From contig NC_088910.1 in the NCBI RefSeq assembly GCF_963576675.1, forward strand, positions 25,050,531 to 25,114,530: a stretch of 64,000 nucleotides of DNA, written 5' to 3'. A program made the translations under genes and the position numbers. This DNA comes from Euphorbia lathyris. Taxonomy: Eukaryota > Streptophyta > Magnoliopsida > Malpighiales > Euphorbiaceae. The notes under the pieces are model-generated. The model did no database searches. It worked only from the letters and a program-made list of their open reading frames with translations, and was not told the origin of the DNA. Every line of letters begins with the position of its first letter. The first letter of the stretch is position 1. Shown here one piece after another: positions 31,409 through 42,700 of this stretch.

Positions 31409-32055
31409 TTAATTAGCAACTAGGATAGCCTCCTCATCCATCAAATCTTGGTGCATCGCTCTCCAGTCCACGCACTCATCGGTATTATGGCCGTTCTGCC
31501 GATGATACAAACAGGCTTTGCCCACATGGGTCACACGATGGTTAGGGTTAGCGGGAACGGGACCAAGACTACCCTGCCTCGCAAACTCCAAGAAGACCAC
31601 ACTTCGAGGTTTGATGGGATCGACGAACGTCGGTCCATATGGACGCGTTGGCGAGGCATGGCGCCCTACCCGACGGTACTCCATCTCATGAGGCAAGTTT
31701 ATCACTCTTTCCATCTCGTCGGCTAGAAGCCTTTTTATCCAGGAAGGATGCGGATTGAGCACCGGAGCGACGGTTTCATCGGGGTGGAGATACCCGATGC
31801 CCTCATGAGACCATATTTTCTTTTCTATTGTAGAAAGCGCGCTGACAACAACCTCACAGGAATCGGTGACGGATCCACTTTCCTCCTTTGAGAGGCCCAG
31901 TCCCAGTTCATCCAAACAGGGGACGAATACCTCACCTTTCTTTCCAGATCGTTCTCCTCAGACGGGGGACAATAAACATAGGGATGTGGCATCGCCGATA
32001 TTGCCTTTTGCACCTCCAACACGCGGGCTGGATCGACGACGTCCCAAAGGGACAT
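31409..32055 (-). pseudogene. Antisense ORF 2 of the Tat element, with a Gag-type zinc knuckle
   Basis: Its strand is opposite to the Tat 3' LTR that follows it. Start chosen at ATG 32055 (MSLWDVVDPARV), because a TATA box lies about 80 bp upstream; the farther ATG at 32118 is only 18 bp from the TATA. One single-base shift near 31.94 kb (around GAAAGAAAGGTGAG) joins the first ~40 codons to the frame ending at 31409. The C-terminal part contains CLYHRQNGHNTDEC (31472-31513): CX2HX4HX4C, the same unusual arrangement as in the Gag of the left half (CKYHRSSGHSTENC). Product unknown; possibilities are a captured Gag-like domain or an RNA-binding regulator. I infer only that it could bind nucleic acid. 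Confidence 0.6.
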
Positions 32056-32135
32056 TTCCAGGAGAAAATTAGCTAAAGAAGGAAAGGAAAGGGTGAAAGA
32101 AGAATTGCAAGTCCACAACGAAAAATCCGGCTCCT

Positions 32136-32143
32136 ATTTATAG
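32136..32143 (-). promoter_or_regulatory. TATA box for Tat antisense ORF 2
   Basis: The minus strand reads GCGCTATAAATAGGAGCC. It is the consensus plant TATA, 81-88 bp upstream of the chosen ATG at 32055, in GC-richer surroundings. This implies a dedicated antisense promoter. Confidence 0.55.
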
Positions 32144-32297
32144 CGCAACGGAGAAAAGACATGAAAGACATCACAATGAACTACAATCAAATCAACATGC
32201 AGGACATAATTAGAACAATACAATATCACAAAAAAGATTCAGATTGTACGAATCATCATTACATCTTTGAAAACAAAATGGTCAAAGTACAAACTGC

Positions 32298-34908
32298 CTA
32301 CTGCTTCTTGAAACGACCACAAAATTCGACAGCCTTCGCATGGGCAGCTTTGTCATATACATTCGGAGCAAAGATCACCTCCGGGGGAACGTTGTAACCT
32401 GCGGAATGAGCAGCGGTGATCAGCATCATACGATCCAGCTTCATGAGTCTTTCCTCATGCTGGCCAGCGAGAGCACGAAGATCAGCAGCCTCTTTCCGCG
32501 CAGCTTCCAGTTGTTGCCTAAGAGAGTCGTTCTCCTCGGCCAGCACTGCCGCCCGTCCCGTTTTCTCCTTCAAAGTCTCCGCTACTCGATGAGTCCACCC
32601 AACTGCCATCCTGAGCAACACCCTATACGCACAAATCTCCTCGACATCTTGTTTCAACCTCTGGGAGAGCTCCACTCGACCGGCCGTCTCTACTTTCAGC
32701 TTCTCGGACAAAACGGTAATCTCAGCTGCACGGCGATCCAGAAGCTCCCGCGCAGCCACCAAGTTCTTATTTGCCTCCTCGAGATCGCCGACAGATCTCC
32801 GCAAACCGTCTTCCATATCACGAAAAACTTGATCGTCATTAACGCACATATCGAAAACCCGGGTTACATTCTGGATAGCCTACATAAAGTAACAAAAGTT
32901 AGAAGATGAAAATCATGAAAGGAAAAACAAGGCTAACAGTGCGAATAGGAGAACCCACCACACCAAGGGCCGATAAGGTCTCCAGGCCCAGGTTCATTTT
33001 TGAAGCCCCCTCCATCCGCTGATGCTCCCTGGGGACCTTGGCAACACGAGCCATCGCGCGAGCTAGATCGGAAGTCATCATATCCGAGTGCACTGACAAG
33101 TTCATAACATAATCCCTGAACTTGGAGATTTTCATTTCCATCCTCTTAACCATTTTCGGATGATCTCCTACTCGATCCGGCACGTCAGCAGACAGCTCGG
33201 TCCCGCCGTCAGAGCAGGGTTTCTTGGCACCCTCACTGGCCCCAGCTGCATTTCCCCCAGCAGGCTCTTCCCCGGCCACATACTCATCAACAGCTTTCCC
33301 CGTATCCCTTTTTCGCTTTCGAGCAAGCACCCCATGAGTCAGACTACCGCCTGTTTCTTCTTCAAGGACGATCATCCCCACATCGCCCTCAGGCTCCTTG
33401 GCAGCTGGATCATTCACGGGTTTTCCTTGCGGGACATCAACTACTCCGTCAATATCTTCTCACACATCGATAACCCCTCCCATGCTTTGCACCACTTGGT
33501 TCGCATCCTCGAGCGAGGAAAACGAAGCCAATGAACCTGAAGCTCCTCCGAACGCCTCATCGGCGGTCTCCAGACCAACACTGAATTCATTGGGGTCAAA
33601 GTCCATGCTGACACGGGGATCTCCTGGACCTGCACATACAGAAGGGGGAAAGAATAAGACATTTCGAATACCCAACAACATATTACATGCGACATAATTC
33701 ACAAGGAAAAATAAAATCCCAGCCCCTCACCTACAACGGCAACATTCACGGAGATCGCCTCCAATTCCGCCAATTCTCCAGCTTTGAAGTTATATCCCCG
33801 TTTCCATTTCTCAAAATCCGCAGCCGACCACCCTCTAAGTTGGGCCATCCGCCATTTATTCCAAATGTAGTAACCAGCGGCCAGAAAATGACGAACTAAC
33901 TCATCTACATCCTGCTTATGATCCTTATCCGACAGAAGACCTTTCAAATACGTCACCAAATTCTCCTCGAAAGGAAGCTTCAGGCGGGTTTTCAGCCATC
34001 GACTGGAGTCCATGGGGTCATCGTTCCATACGACCCGAAAAGGAAAGTCCCCATCAAGCTTCCTCACCAAAAAGTAGCGGTGACGATATTCGGATAATTT
34101 ATCTTTCAAACCACCCATCACTTTGAACTTCTGGTGTGAGAACGTGACATGTTGAGATCGTTTCCCCTTGCTCGGTTTAAAAAAACTCGCGAAAGACTAG
34201 ACCTATTGCTCGATACCCGGCAGATCGACACAGGGAGTAGAAGGCGACCATCATTCTCCAGCCGTTCGGATGTATTTGCCCAGGACACAGATCATATTCC
34301 TTCAGCACTTCTACGAAAAAGGGCAGGAGCGGCAACCGCATCCCCGATTCTAATTGCTTTTCGTAAATGATGAGCTCATTTGCGCCACCCGCAGAATGGG
34401 CTCTATTTTCTTCGCCCAACGCTACCAGTTCGTAGGGCTCTCCGAGTCGGTACACCGCAGATATCGCTGGCAGGTCTGCTGAGATGATTATACTATAGGC
34501 ATCTTCGACCGAAAGGGATTCCGGCCTCTTAGGACACTCGGCTCTCTCAAAGCGCTTACCCTCAATACTAGAAGTCCCAAGAGATCGAGTCCACACCCTC
34601 TCGTGCATTTCCTCGTAAATCGCGGCAAGGGGCCGCTCCGCAGTAATCAGACCCTCCGGTACAACAACTACCACCTCTAGAACGCCGGCAGCAACGCCTC
34701 CGGTAGGACGCTCGACGGTAGGCGGCGGGCGAACAACGGATTTCTTCCTTTTCTTCGCCGCACCGGTCACTGCGCTATTTTCACTATCCTTTTCCGCTCG
34801 CCTTTTTCGCGATACCGTTCGCGTCCGCGAAGAATCTCGAAGCGTGAAGTCACCAGGGGCAACCGGCGGCAGTCTGCTTAGGGCTCCCCGTGAAGAACCC
34901 TCTGACAT
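32298..34908 (-). pseudogene. Antisense ORF 1 of the Tat element: gypsy-type transposon protein (PF04195-like), spliced
   Basis: Start at ATG 34908 (MSEGSSRGALSRL); the upstream ATG at 34968 gives a hydrophobic leader that is probably a 5'-UTR intron. Block 1 (to about 33733) contains a domain like the putative gypsy type transposon family: MRLPLLPFFVEVLKEYDLCPGQIHPNGWRM, continued after a one-base shift in a T-run (about 34179-34185) by KPSKGKRSQHVTFSH and GWSAADFEKWKRG. A GTGAGG donor near 33733 and a TGTGCAG acceptor near 33631 suggest an intron. Block 2 (about 33630-32956) has one in-frame TGA (33460-33462) and basic RKRKR. A second donor GTGGGT near 32956 and acceptor TTATGTAG near 32880 suggest another intron. 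Block 3 (to TAA 32298) is a coiled coil of about 150 residues. Function unknown; splicing is inferred from frame continuity. Confidence 0.65.
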
Positions 34909-35200
34909 AATACCCCTCCCCAGAAAAGTCGAAATAAAGCAAAGAAAAACGCAAAAAACCAAGGCCAAGAGATTATACTACTAACCTTAGCAAAAGTTAC
35001 GACAAACTCTGACGCAAGGAATCTCCCGAAGAGCAACAATTATCGGGTGACCGCCGAATACTCAGTGCACTGACAAATGAGGGCAGGCCGACACGATCGC
35101 AAAAGAAAGACAAAGCCCACAGGAAACGAAAGCAGACAGAAAATTTTTTCTCAGAAAATTGGAGAATGAAATAAAGAGATTTCATCTTACCTCTTCTGGT

Positions 35201-35208
35201 ATTTATAG
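35201..35208 (-). promoter_or_regulatory. TATA box for Tat antisense ORF 1
   Basis: The minus strand reads CAGCTATAAATACCAGAAG. It lies about 290 bp upstream of the chosen start at 34908. A GAGGTAAGATG donor-like site follows at about 35190, and CTGGGGAG just before the start codon could be the acceptor, giving a 5'-UTR intron. Confidence 0.5.
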
Positions 35209-35451
35209 CTGGGGAGGGTAATAAGCGCCGGCACAGCTCATTTTTTCAATAAATTCTTACGCGCATGCGGGGGATTTAATTACAAACTCATTAATGCGGC
35301 GCTACAAACAAAAAGCGCATGCAGTAATCCCAAAGGTTTCTTCCAGATTAGTTCGAAGAGCTCTTCTTACAGTTGTCCACCATTTATCTGGGCAAGAAAC
35401 AGATGCCGGCCCGTATCTTCTCGCATTAAATACTCGGCTTAGCTCTTCGGC

Positions 35452-35462
35452 GGGGGGGGGGG
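35452..35462 (+). other. Polypurine tract of the Tat element
   Basis: Eleven G residues followed by ACTACT and then the 3' LTR. The phrase GGGGACTACTTGAT recurs in similar form at 41.86 kb and 52.55 kb, so PPT plus LTR edge is conserved among related elements here. Confidence 0.75.
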
Positions 35463-35468
35463 ACTACT

Positions 35469-35729
35469 TGATTCGGGATATGAATCAGGGCCTGAAGGCC
35501 CAGGAGGGCCCAAAGCCCAGGCACCCTCTATAAATACACAGCTCATCTTGGGAATCCGGGCGGGTAACTCTTTCTATCTCTTACACAATTGATTAATAGA
35601 CACTCTTGAGCTACTAATTGTCTTGCTCGTCGGAGTATCCGCAGGGACCTTTCCCGGCGCAGGGACGAGCCATCGGCAACCAGACATCATCACCGAATGC
35701 CAGGATCACTATGTTCGCATCCCAGATTA
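35469..35729 (+). repeat. 3' LTR of the Tat element (261 bp)
   Basis: Inverted match of 9306-9566: equal length, three substitutions, no gap. A TATA-like CTCTATAAATACACAG lies about 60 bp in. Followed by ACTAT, identical to the duplication next to the 5' LTR. Confidence 0.92.
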
Positions 35730-35734
35730 ACTAT

Positions 35735-37252
35735 GATATAAAAATCATATATTAGCGGTATTGCTTCTTTGACTTGTATATAAATTATGATTCACACACA
35801 TGATAACTTAATATACAAGAAGATTATTAGTAGTTATATAAGAAGTGTCTTTCTATATCATGTTTACATTACATTCACCACCAAAACATTAAAATGTAGA
35901 AAATAACACTGGTGCATCTTTCTCTAACATTACTTTCTTGCAAATGTTAAAGAGATTTCCTTAAAGAACTTCTCCATTGCAATTTAATCTTTGATGTCTT
36001 AACGAAGAATCCTGATATAAAAAATTATAAGAATCATATTTCTACAATCTCACAAGCTAGATATGGAGTCACGACTTCTCATAGAACTACAACATGCATT
36101 GGAAACTTTATTCAAGCACCTTCTACAATGGAGACTATCGTAACGACACATCCGCATGAGAATGTTGTGGATCTAGCATGAATTGAGGCTTCAGTTCTGA
36201 AAAATCAAACGACACATCCCTTCATCCTATAATACTGTTAGAATGCTTGTTTGATTGAACGGGGTATCATTTTGGTATGTTCTAGTGATAGGGACGAGAC
36301 TCATAAACTTAGTCTTTTAATAGATCGGAGGTATAGTTTAATAAGGAAACACAAATATTTATAGTGATGTCGAACTAATGAAGATAAGAAACGGTGGAAA
36401 CAGTACCAATAAAGGGGGACTATATGTCTCATAGGAGTGATGTCATCCTGGATGACCACGACGAGACGTCTCACCTAATAAGAATGACGGATCAAGTGCG
36501 ATGCAAGGGACACTATGTTATATTGAAAATAACACTTGAAACCAAGTGGTGGCATCGTGTCGAACCCATCTCAAAAGGTTTCAAAAGCTCGCATGGAAAA
36601 ATGGTGATTGAAGCTCTAAAAAGCTTTCATAACCGAATGGGGGGACATTTGATATCATGTGGAAATACCAAATGCACACATATCTAATATCTTCATCTAA
36701 AACAAGCAATGTTATACGAAGCAATAGGAGCCTTTAGATAAAGCAGTGTTAGATTGAATAACCACCAGTGAGCCAATGAGAGGCATTCTGAATTCACCCC
36801 GAAATAGGATCCTTTATCCATGCCTAAAATTCAAGATTACATTTTGCACAAATTACAAACTTTCTAAATTACATTCGTCTTTCAGGAGACAACATTTTCC
36901 TTTAAAGAAGCTAGGATGCACATCTAAAACTCAGTACTAGAATGACCACCATATAAATAGAATGCAACGCCACAGTCAAGATATATACATACGTCTATCA
37001 CAATTCTCATTTAATTGTTTAGTGCTCTTCTTTTTTAACTCTGATAATTTAGTTATTAGAGTGGGATCGTCGGCTCTACCTTAATACTTTTTTTTGTCTT
37101 ACCTCAAGCTTATAAAGAATTCCAACTATCATGAAAGCATTATCACTAAAAATAAAATTTTATCATTTTTTATTAGATACTTCCTTACAAATGTTAAAGG
37201 TAAATACGAACTTAAAAAAAAGTGTCACTTGATCTAACATTACATTTACTTT

Positions 37253-37254
<2 letters not shown>
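35735..37254. other. Intergenic sequence, no gene seen
   Basis: AT-rich DNA. A 97-codon frame at 36394-36687 has no recognisable motif and no promoter context. It may be the eroded body of the older Tat element whose 3' part follows, but I see no RT or integrase motif. Confidence 0.4.

Positions 37255-37290
<36 letters not shown>
37255..37290. repeat. (TA)n microsatellite
   Basis: Uninterrupted TA run, about 18 units. Confidence 0.95.
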
Positions 37291-37295
<5 letters not shown>

Positions 37296-37499
37296 ACTCA
37301 TGTGGCTTGAGCACTCTTTTTCCTTAAGTAAGATTTTCTCACACGATTTTTCTTACTAAAGGTTCTAATGAGACTCTTATGACATATCTCCAATATGAGG
37401 ATCATTCTATCAAATAAATTATCATTTTTTTCATTCTATTTTGTTATTTATATATATTACTTGTCAAGTATGAATATTTCGAAGATCCTTTTAGATGGG

Positions 37500-37790
37500 A
37501 AAAACCACCACCATCTTTTCCTCAAAGATATAGAAAAAAAGTCTTAACTGGCGAATCTATCTTTTCCTTAATGATAGGAAAAGAAAAAGCCTTAATTGGC
37601 GAATGTATCTTTTCTTCAAATATAGGACAAGAAAAAGCCATAATTGGCAAATGTATCTTTTTCTCAAAGGTAGAAAAAGAAAAATCCTTAATTGTCAAAA
37701 GCATCTTTTCCTCAAAGATAGGAAAAGAAAAGCCTTAGTTGGCAAAAACATTTTTTCCTCAAAGAAAGAAAAAAAATAAACACAAGTTTG
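37500..37790. repeat. ~57-bp tandem repeat, about five units
   Basis: Units share ATCTTTTCCTCAAAGATAG, AAGAAAAAGCC and TTAATTGGC. They sit directly before the antisense ORF remnants at 38.0-39.75 kb, the same relative place as the ~119-bp array in the younger Tat element. Confidence 0.85.
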
Positions 37791-37965
37791 CAAACGAATA
37801 TACATTTTGAGGGATATAGGGTTGACCACCTATGAATATATCTCATTACTACTTTGAAAAACGTTAAAGGAAAATACATCTATAAAAATAATAATAACAT
37901 TGTGTCCAAAAGATACAATAAAAAATTACCAAAAATCCTACTCAATAAAAAGGATCATGTTTACA

Positions 37966-39752
37966 TCAGTAGAAACATCTGGCTCCCCCCAAAACAGTGG
38001 CTTCTTTAGAAGCAAACATGCCTACCTGTTTATCCTTTAGTGAATCTTCCATCTGGTCGCCTTCGATAGCAACATGGGCAGATAGCAAAAATTTCAGCTT
38101 TGATGGCGAATGTGGGATTCTCCAAAGAATCGTATCGAAGAGCTTCAACTTCTGAAGGAATCTCCATTGTTGGCTCCTTAAGGGCAACTCCCGAATGATC
38201 CCTTCTATAAGCAGCATTGATCCTCTCGCCAAAATAAAGGACACGAAGGGCGCTGAGCTCATCATGATCCTCATTATCCTTCACCTGCCCAACAGTTTCA
38301 CCTGTCAACTTCTTGGTCAGGTCCACCACCTCGGCCTTCATTCTTCTTCTCATGAGATTGAATGACGATGGCGGCAGCTTGGCGATACGCCCATTCCTTC
38401 ACAAGATATGCCTTTAGCTCTTGAATATCTGATTCATTAGTTATGGCCTCAGCTAAGGTGGACCTCACAATATGAAGATGGTTGAAGATCTGTAAAAAAG
38501 TTAAGACATTAATGTATGTGTCTCCACAAAAGATATAAAAAAGGTAAAATTAGCAAAAATAACGCCAAAGACTTATTGAGAGCGTGAATCGCATGACTCA
38601 AAGGTGCATACTTCTTCCTCTCCTCCATCACCCTAGGAAGTTTGCCAATGGCTTCATCAATATCGTCTACCACCTTCGTATCCAGCAAAGCCGTTTCGGG
38701 ACTATACACCCCTACCCAGTATTTTCCCAAACATAGTTTTACTTGCTGCCAAAACAAAGAATATTCAGAAAAAGTGCGAAGTAAGAAAGAACCTCAAAAA
38801 ATGTTCAAGATAAAAGGATCTTACTCGAATGGGCTGTAAAATTGGAGGCCTCTTGGATCCGCCTAAAGATCGGGAGATCCTGTGGTAGATCCACCGGTCC
38901 TTTCATTTGCAATGACTAAAGAAGTGGATCTGGACTTCTTGGTGAAAGGCATATCCTCCTCCTCCTCCTCCATTGGGCGTTTGTCTTTCGCCTTCTTAGC
39001 CTTCAAGGCCTTCTTGCGCTCTGAATATATAGAGGTTGCATTTGCTTTCCCCCTACAAAAGGATAAGGAAACATTTGTCAGGAATCATGAAATAAGAGTT
39101 ATTACCTTCCACAAGTACATTATAGCTATTATAACGGATGTCTCCATCATGCATCTCCGCGAAAGGAATATCCGCCCAAATGAACTCCAAGGCTTCGCTA
39201 TAGGATCAAAAATCCTTGGCAACAGACTTAAGCAACCGCACAACCTTCGCCTCCTCATGATTCGGATGCTAATTTAACTTATGCTTTGGCTTTGGATTGT
39301 AATTGTATAAATTGATGAAACCAAAAGGCACACCTTTTACTTCTATGATAAAAAAAAATTAAGTTGCTTCCCCAACCATGGATATTGGACACCTTTGAAT
39401 GAAAGGGGTTGTATCCCTTCTTTTTTTTATAAAAAGTTACATGATCGTCAAACCGTCGTTGGGTCAATGAATGCAATGCTTGAAAGATCTGAGGATTGAA
39501 AGGTACGCCCAAGCAATTTGTCAGATAAGAATCACAAAGGACATCCATCTATCTATTGAGATGAAGCAGGCAAATGCGGATGTTGAACCATCGCAAAATA
39601 CCCCTAAGTACCTCTAGGATAAGGTACTCAAAAGCCATGTCAATATGGCTGACATAGATGGTGAAACAACCACGCGACAGTTGTGTTGGACAGTGCCCAG
39701 GCTCAGGAATTACACATTCTAGGCCCCTTAACCATGGGTGCAAGCTCTTCAA
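37966..39752 (-). pseudogene. Decayed antisense ORF of an older Tat element
   Basis: Several minus-strand pieces follow one another: 39752-39549 (SLHPWLRGLECVIPEPG, a likely counterpart of the proline-rich start of the gypsy-type transposon domain), 39548-39279 (SKVSNIHGWGSNLIFFY), 38757-38509, 38353-38030 and 38274-37966. No single frame survives, and donor/acceptor-like sites between pieces suggest the ancestral gene had introns. It lies antisense to the LTR-like units that follow. Same arrangement as 32.3-34.9 kb, but much older. Confidence 0.45.
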
Positions 39753-40380
39753 AAAAACCCAATGGTTGTTTAGATAGCAGAAGATGCAGTAAATTCCATT
39801 TTTTGGGCTTTTGCCCCTTTATTATTATACACTAACGAGCTAGTTTCCTTGCTCTCTCTAGAAACGAGATTTACAGAGGGGAAAGTAGGAATTTAGGGAT
39901 CAGATTGAGTGCCCTCAGAACCCAATTCCGACAACTCACAGGTAACTTTGTTACTCATACTAAAAACCCCAGAAATGGCAAACCCAGAAAAATAATAAAT
40001 CAAATGTGCAAAAAAAAAATTAAAAAATTAAAAGAACAAAAAATAAATAAAGGGTTGAAAGGAACTTACATGGCAAGTAAAATGGAAGGAAATGATGAGG
40101 AAGAACAAACCCAGATGAAACAGCAAAAAAAACTCTGAAGCAAAAATCTCTAGAGAAAGCATGAAGAAGAGAGAGAGAATGGCAATAAGAAGTGGGCAGA
40201 AATGAAAAGGCTGCTTCTTATAAGGAATATGTGCCAAAACTCGAGAATCGGAAACCATCAATGACTTGGCTACACTTAATTGGCGTGGAAAGTTGCACCT
40301 GACAGGCTAATAAATACTTCTAGCACGCTAAGGCAATGAAAAGCCCTAAAGGGCCTTTTCTGACCTTTTAGATGGGCTTT

Positions 40381-41432
40381 TGATAACATCTGAATATAAC
40401 CCATAGGGAAGAAGTGTAAAAAGACAAAGAAACGAGGATCCGTCAGCATCATAACCACCCACGTGTAGTGCAGCAATGACTCGCCAAAGAAGGAGATACG
40501 CCAAGATCCATAAAAGGAGACGCGTCCAAAGGATCCGCCATCTAAACTCAAATGAGTTAGGATCTGCCATTGTATCCCTAGACTGTTATAAAGAACACCA
40601 AAGAATTAAACTGAACAAACATCCTTGATACTGAGAAGAGTTACATGGAAATCAATAGCCATTAAATAATATTGAATGCATGATTGTTCAACTATTCCTC
40701 CATTAATGCCAAAAGGTTACAAAAACCTATATAAATACTCAAACTCTATGGAACCTAAGGTACACGAACTAAATCCTAAACACTCTTATGATTATTCTTA
40801 TTATTCACAAATACTATACTGACTTTGGCATCAAAGTGTTTATCATCGATCCCAATGACACCTCATAGTGACGATATTCCGGTTAAAGGCATTTCTACAG
40901 TAATCATCCCTGATAACATCTGAAATGTTATTCAAGGAGTAATATAGTAATAATACAAATAGCAAAGGGGCTACCAGCATTATAACCATCCACGTGTTAC
41001 CATATTGGGATACGCAAGGCGGATATGTCTAGTCCCCAACAAATGATATGCCATGACGGATGAACCAAGATCCGCAAAAGATCCTTGATCCGTCATTATG
41101 CCTTGTATCGGTTATGATAGAGCTTAATGTTGTAACTGAATAAACGTCTTTTGAAGACAGTAACTCAACTATTTAAAGGTATTAAATGAACAATGAAGGA
41201 GCAATCGTTCATCTCCTTTACCATCAATGCTATAGGTTACAGAAACCTATATAAATACCCCAACACCGTGGCATCAAAGGTACATTCACTAACTCTAGAG
41301 CACTTTCGAGATTATTATTATTATTCACAAATACTATACTGCCTTTAATATCAGAGTGTCCCCCGTCGATCCCAACGACACCTCACAAGGAAGATATTCC
41401 GGCCAAAGAATATTCCTCAAGTTATCAATCCC
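40381..41432 (+). repeat. Two tandem LTR-like units of ~525 bp
   Basis: Unit A 40381-40910 and unit B 40911-41432 both begin TGATAACATCTGAA. They share CCACGTGT, GGTTACA-AAACCTATATAAATAC (TATA-like), TATTCACAAATACTATACTG and GATCCCAA-GACACCTCA. Similarity is moderate. They abut with no internal sequence. They look like LTRs of an older Tat-type family; the true LTR edges are not certain. Confidence 0.65.
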
Positions 41433-42130
41433 TAAAAAACTTGTCTCTCACTATAGAGAGCCACGATGTCCGGCTCTTCGTATGAGTGGCCCGTCAAATC
41501 ATCACGTGATCTCTTGCACAATTGCAAGACCAGTTCATCGCATAATCCCGCACACCACCACATGGGAAGGTCGTCATATCATTCCGTATAAACTTTCCAA
41601 CATCGCTCCCCCGCTACTCGGGCGGGCATCTCACCGAACACCCCTCATATCGTTCCGCGAATGATCACACCAAAATTATCACTCCCTCTCGCGAACAGTT
41701 GCCTTTCTAGTTATTTCGCAAACATTCGTCCAAACCAATCCCTAACAATGCGCTCTGCGATCAACCGCTACAACATATCCGTGCGACAGACAGTCACAAA
41801 CAACAACAGAAGATCACATCAAATGGTTCACGCGCGGTTGCGCCTCTTTCCAAAGGGGAGGAAACTACTTGATGAGGAATGTAGATCAAGCCCACTTTAT
41901 CTAACCATGGATATACAAACCAACCCAATATATACAAATCCATGGAGCAGTCAAAATACTTTACATAAAAGTTCTCATTCTTCAATAGGAAGATCTAATC
42001 ACTTCTCTTTCTGCTTAAGACTCTCTCTATTAGTCATATTTTGACTTATGCGTCAGAGTGTTTCTAAAACCTTTCCTTATGCAGGTGAAAGACTTGGCTT
42101 TAGAGGTCACCCGAAATTCCCACTTATCCA
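41433..42130 (+). mobile_element. Tat-type 3' remnant (subterminal region, PPT, part of LTR)
   Basis: A GC-richer block (to about 41860) is followed by GGGGAGGAAACTACTTGATG, matching the PPT-LTR junction of the Tat element at 35.45 kb, and then LTR-like sequence with a TATA-like ATATATACAAATCC. A GGTTCACGCG block just before it resembles the one at 52.52 kb. No coding sequence. Confidence 0.5.
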
Positions 42131-42438
42131 TTATATATTATTTATGTTTAGTGAATTTTCTGAATCTGAATGCATATCACTCATCATTCTTTTAATAAAA
42201 TAATAATTTCATCCATTACGTATTGCAGAGCAGACAGGATGAACAAACTGGTTCTTCTTACTTTTTATTATTTTTATGTGAGAGAATAATTTTATTCATT
42301 CATCAGTTTTTCTTATGCTAAAAATTTATATATATATATAAAAGCATATTAATGAAAATTAATTAAGGAGGCTTGTGAGTCCTCCCATTTCCAAACCTGA
42401 GTTAAAGAAATCTAGTGTTGCCACCAATATTGGGTGAT
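42131..42438. other. Short intergenic stretch
   Basis: AT-rich; nothing recognised apart from a short TA run at about 42328-42340. It ends at the target site of the next Copia element. Confidence 0.5.
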
Positions 42439-42443
42439 ATGTC

Positions 42444-42700
42444 TGTTAGAGATAATATTCTAATTATCTCTGTAAATAGATTCCTATCTAGTTAGAGGTT
42501 TACTCTGTCTATATTCCTAGCTAGGTAGAGTTTTAATACGACTATATTTATGTATTGTATTCCTATACAAACTATTATTGGCTCACTATAAATACAAGGC
42601 CTCTGAGCCAGAATCATTAAGCTGATTCAATTCATTATTGTGCCTATTACTTATCTGTCTATCTCCATATTCCTATCATTATCAAATCATTCATCCAACA
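42444..42700 (+). repeat. 5' LTR of the young Copia element (257 bp)
   Basis: Contains TATA-like CACTATAAATACAAGG (about 42585). Differs from 51098-51354 by one T/C change near 42547. Confidence 0.95.

Larger units (their letters stand above)
31409..35734 (+). mobile_element. Ty3/gypsy Tat-lineage element, right half (antisense genes, PPT, 3' LTR)
   Basis: In LTR orientation (+): two antisense genes (31409-32055 and 32298-34908), a G-run polypurine tract (35452-35462), the 3' LTR (35469-35729) and ACTAT (35730-35734). No gag, pol, PBS or 5' LTR is on this side. Tat elements commonly carry extra, often antisense, ORFs between pol and the 3' LTR, which explains why coding strand and LTR orientation disagree. 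It complements the left half at 2.76-9.57 kb. Confidence 0.85.

Noticed and set aside
31409..34968. A host multi-exon gene on the minus strand
   Set aside because: The position between Tat sequence and the 3' LTR, the gypsy-type transposon domain and the Gag-like knuckle make a retroelement antisense ORF far more likely.
2763..35734. Two independent, opposite Tat insertions, each truncated
   Set aside because: Not excluded, but less likely: it would require non-overlapping complementary truncations, equal LTR lengths with three differences, and a chance 5-bp match of the flanks in correct phase.
36394..36687. 97-codon ORF in the 35.7-37.3 kb gap
   Set aside because: No domain, no codon or promoter support; length is within chance for this region.
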